Source: Prorocentrum cordatum (Eukaryota; Sar; Dinophyceae; Prorocentrales; Prorocentraceae). Taken from it: a stretch of 64,000 nucleotides of DNA. Shown here piece after piece: positions 12,091 through 22,295 of the stretch; within the stretch, counting starts at the first letter, position 1, and the number at the start of each line of letters is the position of its first letter. The stretch spans positions 882,982 through 946,981 of the forward strand of contig CAUYUJ010016693.1 in the NCBI GenBank assembly GCA_963575745.1, given 5' to 3'. The notes beneath the pieces are model-generated. The model was not told the origin of the DNA. It saw only the letters and a program-made list of their open reading frames with translations, and ran no database searches. The position numbers and the translations under genes were made by a program.

Positions 12091-13160
12091 TCCGACCCCA
12101 TCTAGGCGGCCTAGAGCCCTCCACTCGACACAGACGCCCCTCCAGAGCTCGCCAGCGCGCCCCGCCACGCAGGCGCTGACGCCGCGCGGCGAGCGCCAGT
12201 CCAACCGTTGCGCTGGGCCCCCGCTGAGGCAGGCAACACTCGAGGCCGCCGTCTGCAGCAGCTGGACAGCACGGTGGGAGCACGGAGAGGCGCGCAACGC
12301 GCCCGAAACCTCGCGGCAGCCCGAGGCAGGCGGCCCCCGGAGGCAGCGCGCCGCCTTTCGCGAGAAGCCCGTGGCGCGCGTGCGCACGCACGGACCACCT
12401 CGGAGCTCCTACGCGCGCTGGACCCCGTCGGCTCCCGCCACCGTAGCCGCAGCCTGCGCCCTCGTCTCCACGATGGCCATCTATTCGCTCCCAGGGGTCC
12501 CCGGTTCGCGACGGAGGTGGTGGCGCCCAGCAGTGCGCTGTCCTCGTCACGCCCTCGTCCAGATCGGGTCCTCGACGCACGTCTTGGGCAGCTCCTATGC
12601 TGCTGGCGCTGCCAGCGCGACCACCACGGCCAAGAATGGCACGCTGCCCCACGGTCAGACCCCAGGCATCCGATGACTTAACTCTTTCAATGCGTACGGC
12701 GCCCCCGAAATTCCGACCCTTTCCCAATGGCCAGCCGGCGAGAGCCTTCGGAGGCCAATCAACACGAAACGCTTCCGGCGAGAAGTTTCAAAGACTTTGG
12801 ATGACTGGGACCGCCAGCACTCGCCGCCTGCCAGTCGTCTTGGGCCCAGCCCGAACAGCGCAGTTGCAGGACGAGTCTGTTTACTTTCAGACGCCACCGC
12901 CAGACACTGGACGGCCAATCCGCGTGCGCCTCAGCATCAGCCGACCTGTGGCCCAGGAGTGCACCACCCTGCCAAGGCAGGGTTCTAGTACTATGCGCCC
13001 CCCTTGGATTGTGGACACCATGACAATGGACACCCTAACAATCCGATCATTGAATTAAACATGTGTTTAACATGTTTGGAAACGACCGTAAAAAGGTCTA
13101 AAGCACGTCTTAACATGTTGGAGACATGTCTAGAACTTGGTGTAGACATCTGAAAACTTT
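12091..13160. other. no supportable gene
   Basis: GC-rich sequence with overlapping Ala/Arg/Pro frames gives way at about 13035 to AT-rich sequence. The latter has repeated ACATGT words (AACATGTGTTTAACATGTTT at 13058, ACATGTCTAGA near 13122). I see no gene. Confidence 0.4.
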
Positions 13161-13359
13161 TTGACAACATGCCTCCTCTCCATTTATCGTCGTCCGCAGC
13201 CCTTGCAGGTGCACGTCCGAACCGAGCATGAAGCACAAGCATGTCACAGCAAATCGTTACCTGGGCGGCACGGCCAGAAAAGGCCCGCCACCGAGCATGT
13301 AGTAGGTCCCCGAAGGCGGGCTCGGGGGCATGGTCGTCATCGCTTTTCTCGTCCGCAGG

Positions 13360-13375
13360 GGAGGAGGAGGAGGAG

Positions 13376-13407
<32 letters not shown>

Positions 13408-13510
13408 GGAGCAGGAGGAGGAGGAGGAGCAGGAGGAGGGGGCACGGTCGTCATCTCTTTTCCCGTCCGCAAGGGAGGAGGAGGAAGAGGAGGAGGAGGA
13501 GGAGGAGGTT
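13360..13510 (+). repeat. (GGA)n tract, duplicated block
   Basis: Two GGA runs, each preceded by a similar block (GGTCGTCATC and TTTTCTCGTCCGCAG or TTTTCCCGTCCGCAA), form a partial tandem duplication of about 120 bp. The Glu-rich and Gly-rich open frames are artefacts. Confidence 0.85.
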
Positions 13511-13881
13511 CCGCCAGCAGGTCGGCACGCATGCTGGCTTCGCCCGCGGAGGTGTTCCTGGCTTCTGTTCGATAAAGGGGTCCCTGCAGCGGGCTCAGAC
13601 GTCAGAGCCCGCGCGTCGCCACCAGGGGAGAGGGGGGGGGGCGGCGCACACGCAGTGCGAGTCTGTCTGGGTGACGCCGATGCCTCTCCGCATTGCCTCC
13701 GCCTCGCTCGCTTGCGCTGCCGCCGCCGCCGACCGCGACGCGCTGCCGCGGAGCCTCCTGCGCCCCGCGGGGGAGGATGACCACACCGCACCACAGAGAC
13801 CGCCCATCGCGCGACCACACGCGCAGCTGCGGCCGCCGCTGTATGTGCCAGCGCTGGGCTGCTCCATCAGTTCAGCTAGTC
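13511..13881. other. no supportable gene
   Basis: GC-rich sequence with overlapping short frames and no domain or RNA gene recognised. Confidence 0.35.
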
Positions 13882-14040
13882 GTAAATCGGGTCTGTCCTC
13901 CTACATAGGGATCTTGGACAAAACATTAAAATAGTCAAAAAGTACCCCAACATATTCAGAAAATACTCATAAAATCGTTCCCTGACCATTTTTTTATCAT
14001 TTTTGCATACTCCTCCTGCAGAGGGACAGGCCCGACTTCA
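13882..14040. mobile_element. M1 element, copy b (159 bp)
   Basis: The ends are GTAAATCGGGTCTGTCCTCC and GCAGAGGGACAGGCCCGACT then TCA, with an AT-rich middle. It is flanked by AGCTAGTC (13874-13881) and AGCTAGCT (14041-14048), a six-of-eight match consistent with an aged 8-bp duplication. Confidence 0.8.
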
Positions 14041-14384
14041 AGCTAGCTATATCGCTCGCGAACACGATCGCCGCCTTGGCCAACCTGTGGGGACGAGCCG
14101 AAGCTTGAGCATGAACCTTTCGGGTCAGTGAGGATCGCGGATGGCGAATGCTGATGATGGTGATGGCGACGACGACTGCAAAGCTTGACACACGCGCTGC
14201 AGTCGGAACTTCGATCAGAGCGCGCCCGGGAGGGATAGCCGGGTCAGCTTCTCCACCGCGTCCCTCGCCATCGCGTGCCCGAGCCGGACCAAGCTGCTGG
14301 TGACCTGTGCGGCGGGTCGGCGGCGCGGCGAGGGTAGAAACGAGAGAAACGAGAGGAGGCAGGCCTGCTCAGAGAGCGGCGGGG

Positions 14385-14515
14385 CTTCTCAGAAGCCCTC
14401 TGGCCTTCTGAGAAGAAGTCTTCGGTGGCTTCGGAGAAGGCTCAGAAGGCGGTGGGGCTTCTCCGAAGCCCTCTGGCCTTCCGAGAAGTCGCCCGCGGCT
14501 TCGGAGAAGGCTCAC
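14385..14515. repeat. CTTCTCAGAAGGC palindromic minisatellite
   Basis: Repeated short palindromes of the type CTTCTCAGAAG and CTTCTCCGAAG are spaced 15-30 bp apart. A similar cluster lies at 30955-31095. Confidence 0.7.
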
Positions 14516-14593
14516 AGAGAGCTTATTCGAAGACCGGGGGGGGCCTGCAGAGCCTGCCGAGGAGGCCCGCCCCCGCTGCCCTGCCCCCTTGGG

Positions 14594-14754
14594 TTAAGTC
14601 GGGCGTGTCCCCCTACAGGGGGATTTTCTACGAAAAATCAAAGGATACTCCAAACATGATCCGAAATGGCCAAAAAATACTCAAAAAATAATCCCCAGAC
14701 TATTGTTTGACTATTTTTGAAGGTTCCTCCTGTAGAGGGACAAGCCCGACTCAA
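14594..14754. mobile_element. M1 element, copy c (161 bp), perfect 8-bp target duplication
   Basis: The left end is TTAAGTCGGGCGTGTCCCCC and the right end TGTAGAGGGACAAGCCCGAC then TCAA. It is flanked on both sides by CCCTTGGG (14586-14593 and 14755-14762), a perfect 8-bp duplication. This fixes the exact ends of the family. There is no coding capacity, so it must be moved in trans. Confidence 0.9.
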
Positions 14755-14949
14755 CCCTTGGGCGCCCCGCCGAAGCCTGCGGCGATAGGAACTGCATCCC
14801 GGTCGGCGGGTACGGGAACATCCTCGGGCATCCAAGCCTGCGTCGATGGCAGCAGTCGCACCAGCAGCCGCGCAGGTCGCGGGCCCTCCCAGGCAGCAGG
14901 TAGTCGTCGGTGTCGGAATCGCTGCTTCCGCTCGATCTCGCACCGAGAG

Positions 14950-15030
14950 AAGGAGGAGGAGGAAGAGGAGGAGGAGGAGGAGGAGGAGGAGGAGGAGGAG
15001 GAGAAGGACGAGAAGGAGGAGGAGCAGGAG
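14950..15030 (+). repeat. (GGA)n tract
   Basis: A GGA run read as poly-Leu on the minus strand, directly after the last recognisable codons of the minus-strand patatin-like gene. It may lie in an intron or the 3' part of that gene. Confidence 0.85.
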
Positions 15031-15091
15031 GAGGAACAAGGACCGCGACGTCGACAGCGACGACGAAGGGCAGGAGGCGACGGCACCAACA

Positions 15092-16335
15092 ACTTCATCT
15101 TCGGTCACCACGGGCTGGCACGGCATGTTCTCCAGCGAGGGGGGCACGTGCAACCTCAGGATCAGGAGGCGCCCGGTCTTCCGGCGGCCGAGCTCGCTGT
15201 CCCAGCCGAAGAGGACGCCGAGCTCCAGGCACGTGTTCTCGGGGTCGCACTCGAACTGCTGCACCGCGGCCTGCCAGTGGCGGCGAGGGTCCTCACGAGC
15301 GACGAGCCGATCCACACCGGTGCCCGCGCGGTCTGGATGATGAGGCGCGAACCCATGGATGCATATCCCGTAGATCTGTTCCGCGCGGGGCATCTGCACA
15401 AAGACCGCCAGGACGTGTGTATGGATGATCATGCTTCCCACCTGCGAGGTCCTCCAGGTCATAGATGGAGGCGACCTTCGCAGTCGCTGCGGCGTCTGCT
15501 ATCTTCTTCAAGAAACTGAACTGGTCTTTATCCCCCTTCTTTGCCCCGGCGTACACCAAGAGGATCCGCTGGCATTCCCTGCGCAACAGTGCGACGACAC
15601 CAGTGTTGTCCTCGATCACGCCGTCGGTGACGTAGAGCAGGCTCGGTGGACGCTCTGACCGATGATAGAAGCTGGTCACCTGATGGATGAAGCGGACCAC
15701 TGGCGAATACAATATCCATTCCAGACATGGGAGGAAAGCAAAGAAGCTCAGCGAGACCATGATGAGCATCAGACCGACGCTTAGCAGGAAGAGCGTCTCG
15801 GCCCATTCGCACCCGCACTGCTTGCGGCTGGATATGTCCGCCGAGAGAAGGAGGCCATACACCAGCTGACAGAGGAGTATCGCTGGCAAGGCTCGCAGCA
15901 GCGACGGAGTGTCGTCAGGATCATGGCTCTGACCCACGGCCTTCAAGGCCTGCCTCGCCCACTTGCTGGACCACTTGAGGAGTCGGCTGGGTTCCTCGTG
16001 CGGATGGAAATGGATGTTTAGAAGAAGAAACCAAAGCATAAACATAAATTTCTGGGGTCAGCGCAAGTTTCTTGGATCGGTGCTGGACTACCTTCCCTGG
16101 CGCGCAGAGCGCGCCCGGGGCGGCGCCCGAGGCGGCACCAGAGGGGCCCAGCGCAGATGCAAGAGAGGCGCGCGGACCTTCAAAAGTCTATGCATACGCC
16201 TTCTTTCTTGTTCGGGATGTTCTCCCCGACGCCGATCCCGAACATCTCGAGCCAGAACCGCACCTTCATGTGGTCGGACTTGCCCAGGATCAGCGCGTCG
16301 TGGGCCGCCCCGCTCAGCGCCATGGCCTTGGACAC
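15092..16335 (-). CDS. patatin-like membrane protein, C-terminal part (introner-containing, possibly frameshifted)
   Basis: Sense order: a segment with AMALSGAAHDALILG and VRFWLEMFGIGVGENI (16335-16215) is followed by the M2 element at 16020-16214. Then come HFHPHEEPSRLLKW, two membrane helices (around LPAILLCQLVYGLLLS and LFLLSVGLMLIMVSLSFFAF), and LLYVTDGVIEDNTGVVALLR with the DG of a patatin-type catalytic dyad. I recognise this layout from large dinoflagellate membrane proteins with a patatin/PNPLA-like acyl-hydrolase fold, in which DGG is followed by a leucine/arginine-rich helix. Here the motif is DGV. Near 15440 the reading frame changes (VASIYDLED in one frame, then HTHVLAVFVQMPRAEQIYG in another). 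This is either a one-base frameshift or an unseen short intron. The 16335 limit is where homology-like sequence begins after an AG. Upstream exons are not identified nearby. Function as a lipase is inferred from motif resemblance only. Confidence 0.55.
16020..16214 (-). mobile_element. M2 hairpin element, copy b (195 bp), inserted in coding sequence, introner candidate
   Basis: It has the same palindromic architecture as the other M2 copies (TTCTTGGATC and AGCGCAGATGCAAGAG arms). It is flanked on the plus strand by GGATGTTT (16012-16019) and GGATGTTC (16215-16222). Removing the element and one 8-bp copy joins VGENI to HFHPHEEP in frame on the minus strand. A GT-AG intron also lies wholly inside it in the sense of the gene: donor GTATGC at 16197, acceptor CCCCAG ending at 16052, length 146 bp. 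Splicing that intron keeps the frame open and leaves 19 extra residues. Unspliced, the frame stops inside the element. Confidence 0.8.
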
Positions 16336-16466
16336 TCGCCCGGCCGCGCGGGTCCTGAGGAATCCGAGCGTCCTGCCGCCTTCCGCGGGAGCCTCGCCAC
16401 GCTCCGCCAGCCCGAGCACCCCCCCACAGGGAGAGGCAAAAGGATCGGGCCAGATCTAGACGAGCT

Positions 16467-16598
16467 CGTTCCACTACTCGCAAAGTAGCTACTCGCAAAT
16501 CGCCTGGATCCGCCGCGGGGGATCTGCGATAAATTACATCGAAGCAGGCATGTGTTTTTCGAGCGTTTGCGAGTAGGCACTTTGTGAGTAGTGGAACG
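16467..16598. mobile_element. M4 element, single copy with ~31-bp inverted repeats
   Basis: The left end CGTTCCACTACTCGCAAAGT then AGCTACTCGCAAA is mirrored at the right end, whose reverse complement reads CGTTCCACTACTCACAAAGT then GCCTACTCGCAAA. The internal sequence is short (about 70 bp) and non-coding. No convincing target duplication is visible and no second copy was found in the window. Confidence 0.6.
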
Positions 16599-16748
16599 CG
16601 CCCGGTGAAGAGCCGAATCGGGACAGATCGGGGGTCTCAGGGAGCCGGCTGGTCCAGAAGACTCCTCGGACGCCGCGAGCGCTCCAAGGAGCTCCAGCAC
16701 GCCCCGAGGACGTGCCCGAGCGCCCTGGAGCTCCGGAGCGCGGTGCCC

Positions 16749-16911
16749 TGAGGTCGGGCACGTCCTCCTACAGGCGGATGTTGCAAGAACAAATTTAAAA
16801 CATAGTCTGGAAATCCTCAAACACAGTCAAACACTAACAGACAAGTCGTCCCCAAACTATGTTCTGACTATGTCCGCATGCTCCCCCTGTAGAGGGACAC
16901 GCCCGACATAA
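16749..16911. mobile_element. M1 element, copy d (163 bp)
   Basis: The ends are TGAGGTCGGGCACGTCCTCC and GTAGAGGGACACGCCCGACA then TAA, with an AT-rich interior sharing AAACTATGTTCTGACTATG with the other copies. The flanking 8-mers do not match well, so it is an older copy. Confidence 0.8.
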
Positions 16912-16969
16912 AAGGTATCCCGATCCAACGCCTGCCTTTGACCCCCCCCGCTCTGGAAGAGATCCCATG

Positions 16970-17480
16970 GCAGCCTCTGGGAAGCGCCTGGAAGTCGAGA
17001 AAGCATCCGGGAGAGGCCCCACACGAGCCCAGACACGCCCGAGTCTCTGATCCTCGGTCATCGATCCTGCCCCTGGGTCCTCGATCCTCCCTCCCTCGTC
17101 GAAGCCCCCTGGAAGTCGAGAGCCTCCAGGGGATGCCCCATGCGAGCCCAAAAGCACGTCCAAATCTCTGAGCCTCGGTCATCGATCCTGCCCCTGGATC
17201 CTCGACAAAAAAACTGTAAACATAAACTGTCGGCCCTCCGCGCGGATTTCTTGGATCTGCGCCGGACCCCCCCTTCTTGGCGCGCGGAGCGCCCCAGTTG
17301 CGACGCTGGAGGCGCCGTTAGGGGGGGGGCCAGCGATCAAAACATCCGCGCGGGGCGCCAAAAGTTATGTTTATAGCGTTTTTTCTTCTTCGATGGTCCT
17401 CGGTCATCGATCCTGCCCCTGGATCCTCGATCCTCGCTCCCTCGTCCAACTTCCCCTCCAGGGAGAGGAGGGCAGCGGGG
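16970..17480 (+). repeat. ~120-bp tandem repeat interrupted by an M2 element
   Basis: The blocks CTCGGTCATCGATCCTGCCC and CTGGRTCCTCGATCC recur at about 17053, 17172 and 17399. CTGGAAGTCGAGA blocks at about 16989 and 17110 mark the other half of the unit. The third copy is separated from the second by M2 copy c, which therefore inserted after the tandem array formed. Confidence 0.75.
17204..17393. mobile_element. M2 hairpin element, copy c (190 bp)
   Basis: The left arm has ACTGTAAACATAAACTGTCG and CGGATTTCTTGGATCTGCGC. The right arm has ATCCGCGCGGGGCGCCAAAA and GTTATGTTTATAGCG. The flanks GGATCCTC and TGGTCCTC agree at six of eight positions, though the surrounding tandem repeat makes this less decisive. 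Confidence 0.75.
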
Positions 17481-17588
17481 TGGGCATCCCAGACCTCCGA
17501 CGTCGTAATCTCTCCCATGCGGGATCCCCGCGGACATCTCGACTCCTCCCCTCGGATCGGACGAGAGGGGGGGGGATAGCACAGGGGG

Positions 17589-17787
17589 CTTAGCTGCCCC
17601 GATACGCAACACGCAACACGCAGCGCATTGGCACGGAACGCAACACGTAGACTGAAAAGGTAGGTCCGACGCGATGCATTCGCCAAAGCGTGGGCCAATA
17701 CGTGGAGCCGACACGGAACGTACTGACACGGACGTTTTGAGCACGGCACGTGTTGCGTCTCAGAACGGGCGTATCGAGGCAGCTGAG
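17589..17787. mobile_element. M3 element, copy a (199 bp), perfect 8-bp target duplication
   Basis: The ends are CTTAGCTGCCCCGATACGCA and CGGGCGTATCGAGGCAGCTG then AG, giving inverted repeats of about 18 bp. ACAGGGGG flanks it on both sides (17581-17588, 17788-17795). The interior carries CCAATACGTGGAGCCGACAC and GACACGGACGTTTTGAGCAC, shared with the copy at 35925. It is non-coding. Confidence 0.9.
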
Positions 17788-17889
17788 ACAGGGGGATTCG
17801 CGAACCAGCTCACGTGCCTGACTTCCCTGGCGCCAGGAGGCGCCAGTGTATCAAAGGAAGGCGTCCAGCGGCGGAGGCCGAAACCAGCC

Positions 17890-18051
17890 TTGGGTCGGGC
17901 ATGTCCCTCGACAGGCCGATCTTCGACGAAAAATGCAAGAATATTCAGCAGATGTTCAAACAATGAACAGAAGATGCTCAACGAAATCGTCCCCCGACTA
18001 TTCTTGACTACCTTTGGACATCCCCCCTGCAGAGGGACACGCCCGACTTGA
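17890..18051. mobile_element. M1 element, copy e (162 bp)
   Basis: The ends are TTGGGTCGGGCATGTCCCTC and GCAGAGGGACACGCCCGACT then TGA. The middle has CAATGAACAGAAGATGCTCA and a GTCCCCCGACTATTCTTGAC block matching the other copies. No clear flanking duplication. Confidence 0.8.
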
Positions 18052-18129
18052 CCCGAGCACGGACGAGGTAAGAGAGCAGCGAGACGACGGCATCCGCGCA
18101 GGAGCACGTGCTCCCCCCAACCCTTCTCC

Positions 18130-18260
18130 CTCGAGGGAAGGGGGGGGGAGAAGAGGAGGAGAAGGAGGAGGAGGATGAGAAGGACGAGGAGGAGGAGAAG
18201 GGGGAGGAGGGGGGAGAGGAGAAAGAGGAGGAGGAGGAGGAGGAGGAGGAGGGCGGAGGG
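18130..18260 (+). repeat. (GGA)n-rich tract
   Basis: Irregular GGA/GAA repeats lie between two CTCCCTCGAGG-like blocks (18126 and 18288). The resulting Glu-rich and Ser/Leu-rich frames are not genes. Confidence 0.8.
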
Positions 18261-18406
18261 AGGCCCTCTCCTGCCTTCCGCCCCGCTCCTCCCTCGAGGG
18301 GGAGGGGGGAGGAGTGGTGCGGAGTGGACGCTATCACAAGGTGACATCCAATCTACGGCAGGTTCGTGTCGTGCCGACTTCGGCGTTGGTTTCTGACACC
18401 GCGGGG

Positions 18407-18504
18407 ATCGTTCAACCTTGAACGATGGGCCGTTTCTGAAACGTCAAAATCGTTCCACATCGAAAGATTCTGGGTCGCCCGCGGCGTTCAACGTTGAACG
18501 CCGC
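18407..18504. repeat. two related perfect palindromes with a GTTCAA core
   Basis: ATCGTTCAACCTTGAACGAT (18407-18426) is a perfect inverted repeat. At 18481-18504 lies a perfect 24-bp palindrome with arms GCGGCGTTCAAC and GTTGAACGCCGC. Both share the GTTCAA/TTGAAC core and are 55 bp apart. They could be protein-binding sites or cruciform-forming ends; nothing else identifies them. Confidence 0.8.
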
Positions 18505-19861
18505 TGGTGGGGTCGCCGCCGGTCGACACAACACAAATCTACCGTACGCTACAAACCTCCAAGCCCGTGAGCGACTGCTCCTGACCCGAGCAAGGAGGAA
18601 AGCTCAAGCTTCAGCCCGCAGATATATCCAAGAGAGCTGGAAACGCCTCCGCCGATTCATTTGCGCAACGCGAAGACTCGGTGACTTGCCGAAGCGAAAA
18701 CGAAAGACCCGGCCGCGACAAGCAAAGTGGCACTGCCGAGCCGTGGCTTTCGCCGAAAGACGGAGCATTGGCTTGACGCAGAAACGCAAGTAGGGCCTAA
18801 GGCTTCGATCGACAGAATCCTGGCAGGTATGAAAACACACCCAGCCTGGGATCCAGCGCACAACCGCTGCCGCGTGTCACATGGGAGGCAGCACGAATTG
18901 CCATGGACCGAGAGCGACGTACAAAAGGACAAACAAGGGCAACCGCTACTCAAATGACACGGCATATATTGACAAAGACTGAACGGGAAGCGAGAAAGAG
19001 GCACTTACAACACTTGAACCGCCCAGTCCTACAGTCAAGTTGGGGCACGAACGGAACACCTCGAGCTAGCAGGACCTGCGGCTACAAAAAGACCACACCT
19101 GATCAAGCTGCGGCTAACCTGCCCTGCCGAGGCAGGGTAGCGGGTCCTCTGGCACGACAGGGTCGTCGGATCCCAGTCAAGGGGGCGACCTGGAATGGGG
19201 ACGGCGCATTTAAGAATCTCTGCCCTGTCTCGATCGACCCGTGGCCGATCTCCCAAAACGGAGGTGGACCAGACTCATCAAGGTGCTGCGTGATGATCTT
19301 GTTGCAGCAAGAGGTGCCCTGGTCGTATTCCTCCGATGAGGCGCAATGAGCATCCTACCCAGGCTCTCCTCATGGGAGCTGACAAGGGTGCCCTACCAGA
19401 AACCATGGTAAGAGCCACAAGATCAAGATGCTGCGTAATGATCTTGCTAAATCCGTAGATGCCCGTAAGGATGGACGCTGACGCGGACGACGGTACACGC
19501 CATGGCTGCACAATGCCTTGCGCTACTTGAGCGTATTAATATGACGTCACCGCCAATACTAGAATTCACAGAAACCACGATTATACTCATGTGAAGGACA
19601 GCGAGCACGGAATCGACTTACCCCCGGGCTGCCCCATTATGCGCACATGTGGGTCGACCGCCATAGCCATGAGATGCTCATTCGCTCCCTTTGCCAACCT
19701 GAACCCATAGCCCCCCAACCCGCAGCCTGCGAAGGCTGTCGGGAATGGCTAGAGACCTGCAGCTTGCGAAGCTCTAAGGAGGATATCGTGGAACAGGGGT
19801 CACTTAAGCACCGCGTGGAGGTGAGGCGATTCCCCCCGAAAAGCAAAAGCGCTCGAGAGGA
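18505..19861. other. no confident gene; small basic plus-strand ORF noted
   Basis: A plus-strand frame at 18494-18793 encodes about 99 very basic residues (for example LLLTRARRKAQASARRY). It starts inside the palindrome and has no family I know. AAGGTGCTGCGTGATGATCT (19278) and AAGATGCTGCGTAATGATCT (19418) are diverged direct repeats 140 bp apart. No other structure seen. Confidence 0.3.
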
Positions 19862-20075
19862 AACAGCTTGAGGGGGAGGGAGGAGGATGAGGATGAGGAT
19901 GAGGATGCTGATGATGATGATGATGATGAGGAGGAGGAGGAGGAGGAGGAGGTGGAGAAGAAGGTGGAGGTGGCGGAAACGAGGAGGTGGAGAAGGAGGT
20001 GGAGGTGGAGGAGGAGAAGGAGAACGGGGAGGGGGAGGGGGAGGAGGAGGTGGTGGAGACGACATATCTGGAGCA
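19862..20075 (+). repeat. (GGA)n / (GAT)n purine-rich tract
   Basis: Mixed GAGGAT, GAT and GGA repeats extend for about 200 bp. Long frames through it on both strands are artefacts. Confidence 0.9.
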
Positions 20076-20812
20076 CGCGGAGGAAGAGGAAAACTTGGCG
20101 CAGAGTCAAAAAAGCCACGACGTCAGAGGTCTGGGCCGGTCGGGCGGTCTGAGCAAGGGTCTCCCGCGCCTGTGTGGTACGGGGTGACCGTCAGGTGGTT
20201 GATCGGATGGCCGGGGTGGGCGACAAAAGGGGGGATAGAGAAGGGGCGAATCCGCTGCACGCAACTGCTTCCGGGCGCCTCCCAGCGCTGGAGGCCTCCG
20301 TTCGTCCAGGAAAGTGCCCAGAGGTGCAGCAGAAGCCAGCTGCGTGCAGCAGCCTTCGCACTCCCCTTTCCCAACCGTTCCCCTTCGTCCGCCCCAGGAT
20401 GGGCGCTCCCAGGGTATATCCGCCACCGCGCCTTGCGTTGGTGTGTCAGGCACGTGTCGTTTGTCGTTCGTCCCGTCGTGGTTCGTTCAATGCCGTGGTG
20501 CTTCCTCCATGCCGGTCCCTATAGGCCCGATTTTTTCTGGTTGGCCACCAAAACAGGATCCGGGACGAAACCGCCATCACTCAGAAGGGGTGGAGAGCTC
20601 CAGGGACCATGCAGCGAAAAGAATGACGGCATCGGAGGCTTCGTTTCTGGCGAAGCACCAACGGCGCATCGAGCCCAGCAAGGGGCAAAGTTTGCCCCTT
20701 CTTTGCCTCGCAACGCGCAGTGCGCGCGCGTGCACGTGCAGCGGGATGCAACGCTGGGCAAGCTAGTGTACTGCTTGCATGGGCGACTGGGTGCAGGAAC
20801 GGCTTTTCCCAA
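20076..20812. other. no supportable gene
   Basis: GC-rich sequence with overlapping frames. No domain, RNA gene or inverted repeat was recognised. Confidence 0.35.
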
Positions 20813-20974
20813 CCCTCCCTTGGACTGGTCATCGTTTCGAAGAGAGCAGTGGGGTCGCGAACTCCCTCCTCCCCCCCCCTCGCTATCCTCTCGGATCCTC
20901 CTGTCCCCATCTCGCCTGCCTGCGCCTTTCTGCACCTGCGCTGGGAGAGCCAGCTCTGTCCCCGTTTCGCATGC
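20813..20974 (-). repeat. array-tail module (inverted) plus pyrimidine-rich tract before A array 2
   Basis: CTTTTCCCAACCCTCCCTTG and TCATCGTTTCGAAGAGAGCA are the reverse complement of the module found after arrays at 2787, 5807 and 11766. A C/T-rich stretch follows and then A satellite units. The order is thus conserved when read on the opposite strand. Confidence 0.65.
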
Positions 20975-22290
20975 CTGCTGGGGGAGGCCAGCACAGTGGG
21001 GTCCCACGCAAACCAAAACGGGAACTCGCCATCCCTGGGGGTTGCGAAGAGTGAAACTGTCGCAATTTTCGAAGGCTGCTGGGGGGGTTCAGAGCAGCGG
21101 GGTCCCACGCAAACCCAAACGGGACCTCGCCATCCCTGGGAGGTTGCGAAGTGTAAAACTGCCGCCACTTTCGAAGGCTGCTTGTGGAGCCAGCACGCTG
21201 GGGCCACACGGAGACCCAAACGGGACCTCGCCATCCCTGTGTGGTTCCGAAGTGTGAAACTGCCGACATTTTCGAGGGCTGCTGGGGGGGCCAGTACAGG
21301 GGGGCCACACGCAGACCTAAACGGGACCTCGCCATCCCTGGGTGACTGCGAGGTGTGGAACCGCCGCCACTGTCAGAGCTTCCTGGGGGAACCAACAGTG
21401 GGGCCTCGCGCAACCTCAAACGGGACCTCGCCATCCCTGGGGGGCCACGAAGTGTAGAACTGCCGCCACTTTCAAAAGCTCCTGGGAGAGCCAGCACAGT
21501 GGCGACCCACGCAGACCCGAACGGGACCTCGCCATCCCTGGGAGGCTGCGAAGTGTGAAACTGTCGCCACTTTCGCGGGCTGCTGGGGGGGGGGGAGCAC
21601 ACTGGGGTCCCACGCAAACCCAAACGGGACATGTCCATCCTTTGAAGGCTGCGAAATATAAGCTTGCCACTTTCGAAGGCTGCTGGGGGAACCAACACGG
21701 TGGGGCCCCACGCAGACCCAAACGGAACCTCGCCATCTCTCGGGGGCTGCGAAGTGTGAAACTGTCGCCACTTGAGTGGGGCCCCACGCTGTCCCAACAG
21801 AGCCTCGCCATCCCTGGGGGGCTGCGAAATGTGAAACTGTCGCCACTTTCGAAGGCTGATGGTTGGGGGCCAACACGGTGGCGACCCACGCAGACCCACA
21901 CGGGACCTCGCCATCACTGGGGGGTTGCGAAGTGTGAAACTGTCGCCACTTTCGAGGGCTCCTGGGGGGTGCCAGCACAAGAGGGGCCACACGCAGACCC
22001 AAACGGGACCTCGCCATCCCTATGGGGCCACGAAGTGTGAAACTGTCGCCACTTTCGAAAGCTGCTGGGGGAGCCCGCACAGTGGGGCCACACGCAGACC
22101 CAACTGGGACCTCGCCATATCTGGGGAGCTGCGAAGTGTGAAGCTGCCGCCAATTTCGGGGGTTGCTTGGGGAGCCCGCGCAATTGGGTCCCACGCAGAC
22201 CCGAGTGGGACCTCGCTATCCACGTTCGGGGGCCGCCGGGGGGGCAGCACAGTGGGGCCCCACGCAGATCCCAAAAAGACCTCGCTATGA
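20975..22290 (+). repeat. satellite family A, array 2 (about 13 copies)
   Basis: The units read AACGGGACCTCGCCATCCCT, GGGGGCTGCGAAGTGTGAAA and CTGTCGCCACTTTCGAAGGC, then TGCTGGGGGAGCCAGCACAG. This is the reverse complement of array 1. One unit at 22015-22035 begins CCATCCCTATGGGGCCACGA, which is B-satellite-like, so A and B appear related or recombined. Confidence 0.92.
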
Positions 22291-22295
22291 TTTCG

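Noticed and set aside
18494-18793. Basic 99-residue plus-strand protein as a nuclear DNA-binding protein (DVNP or histone-like)
   Set aside because: It lacks the lysine/alanine pattern of DVNP and the fold motifs of histones, and its start lies in a palindrome. It is left as an unassigned ORF.
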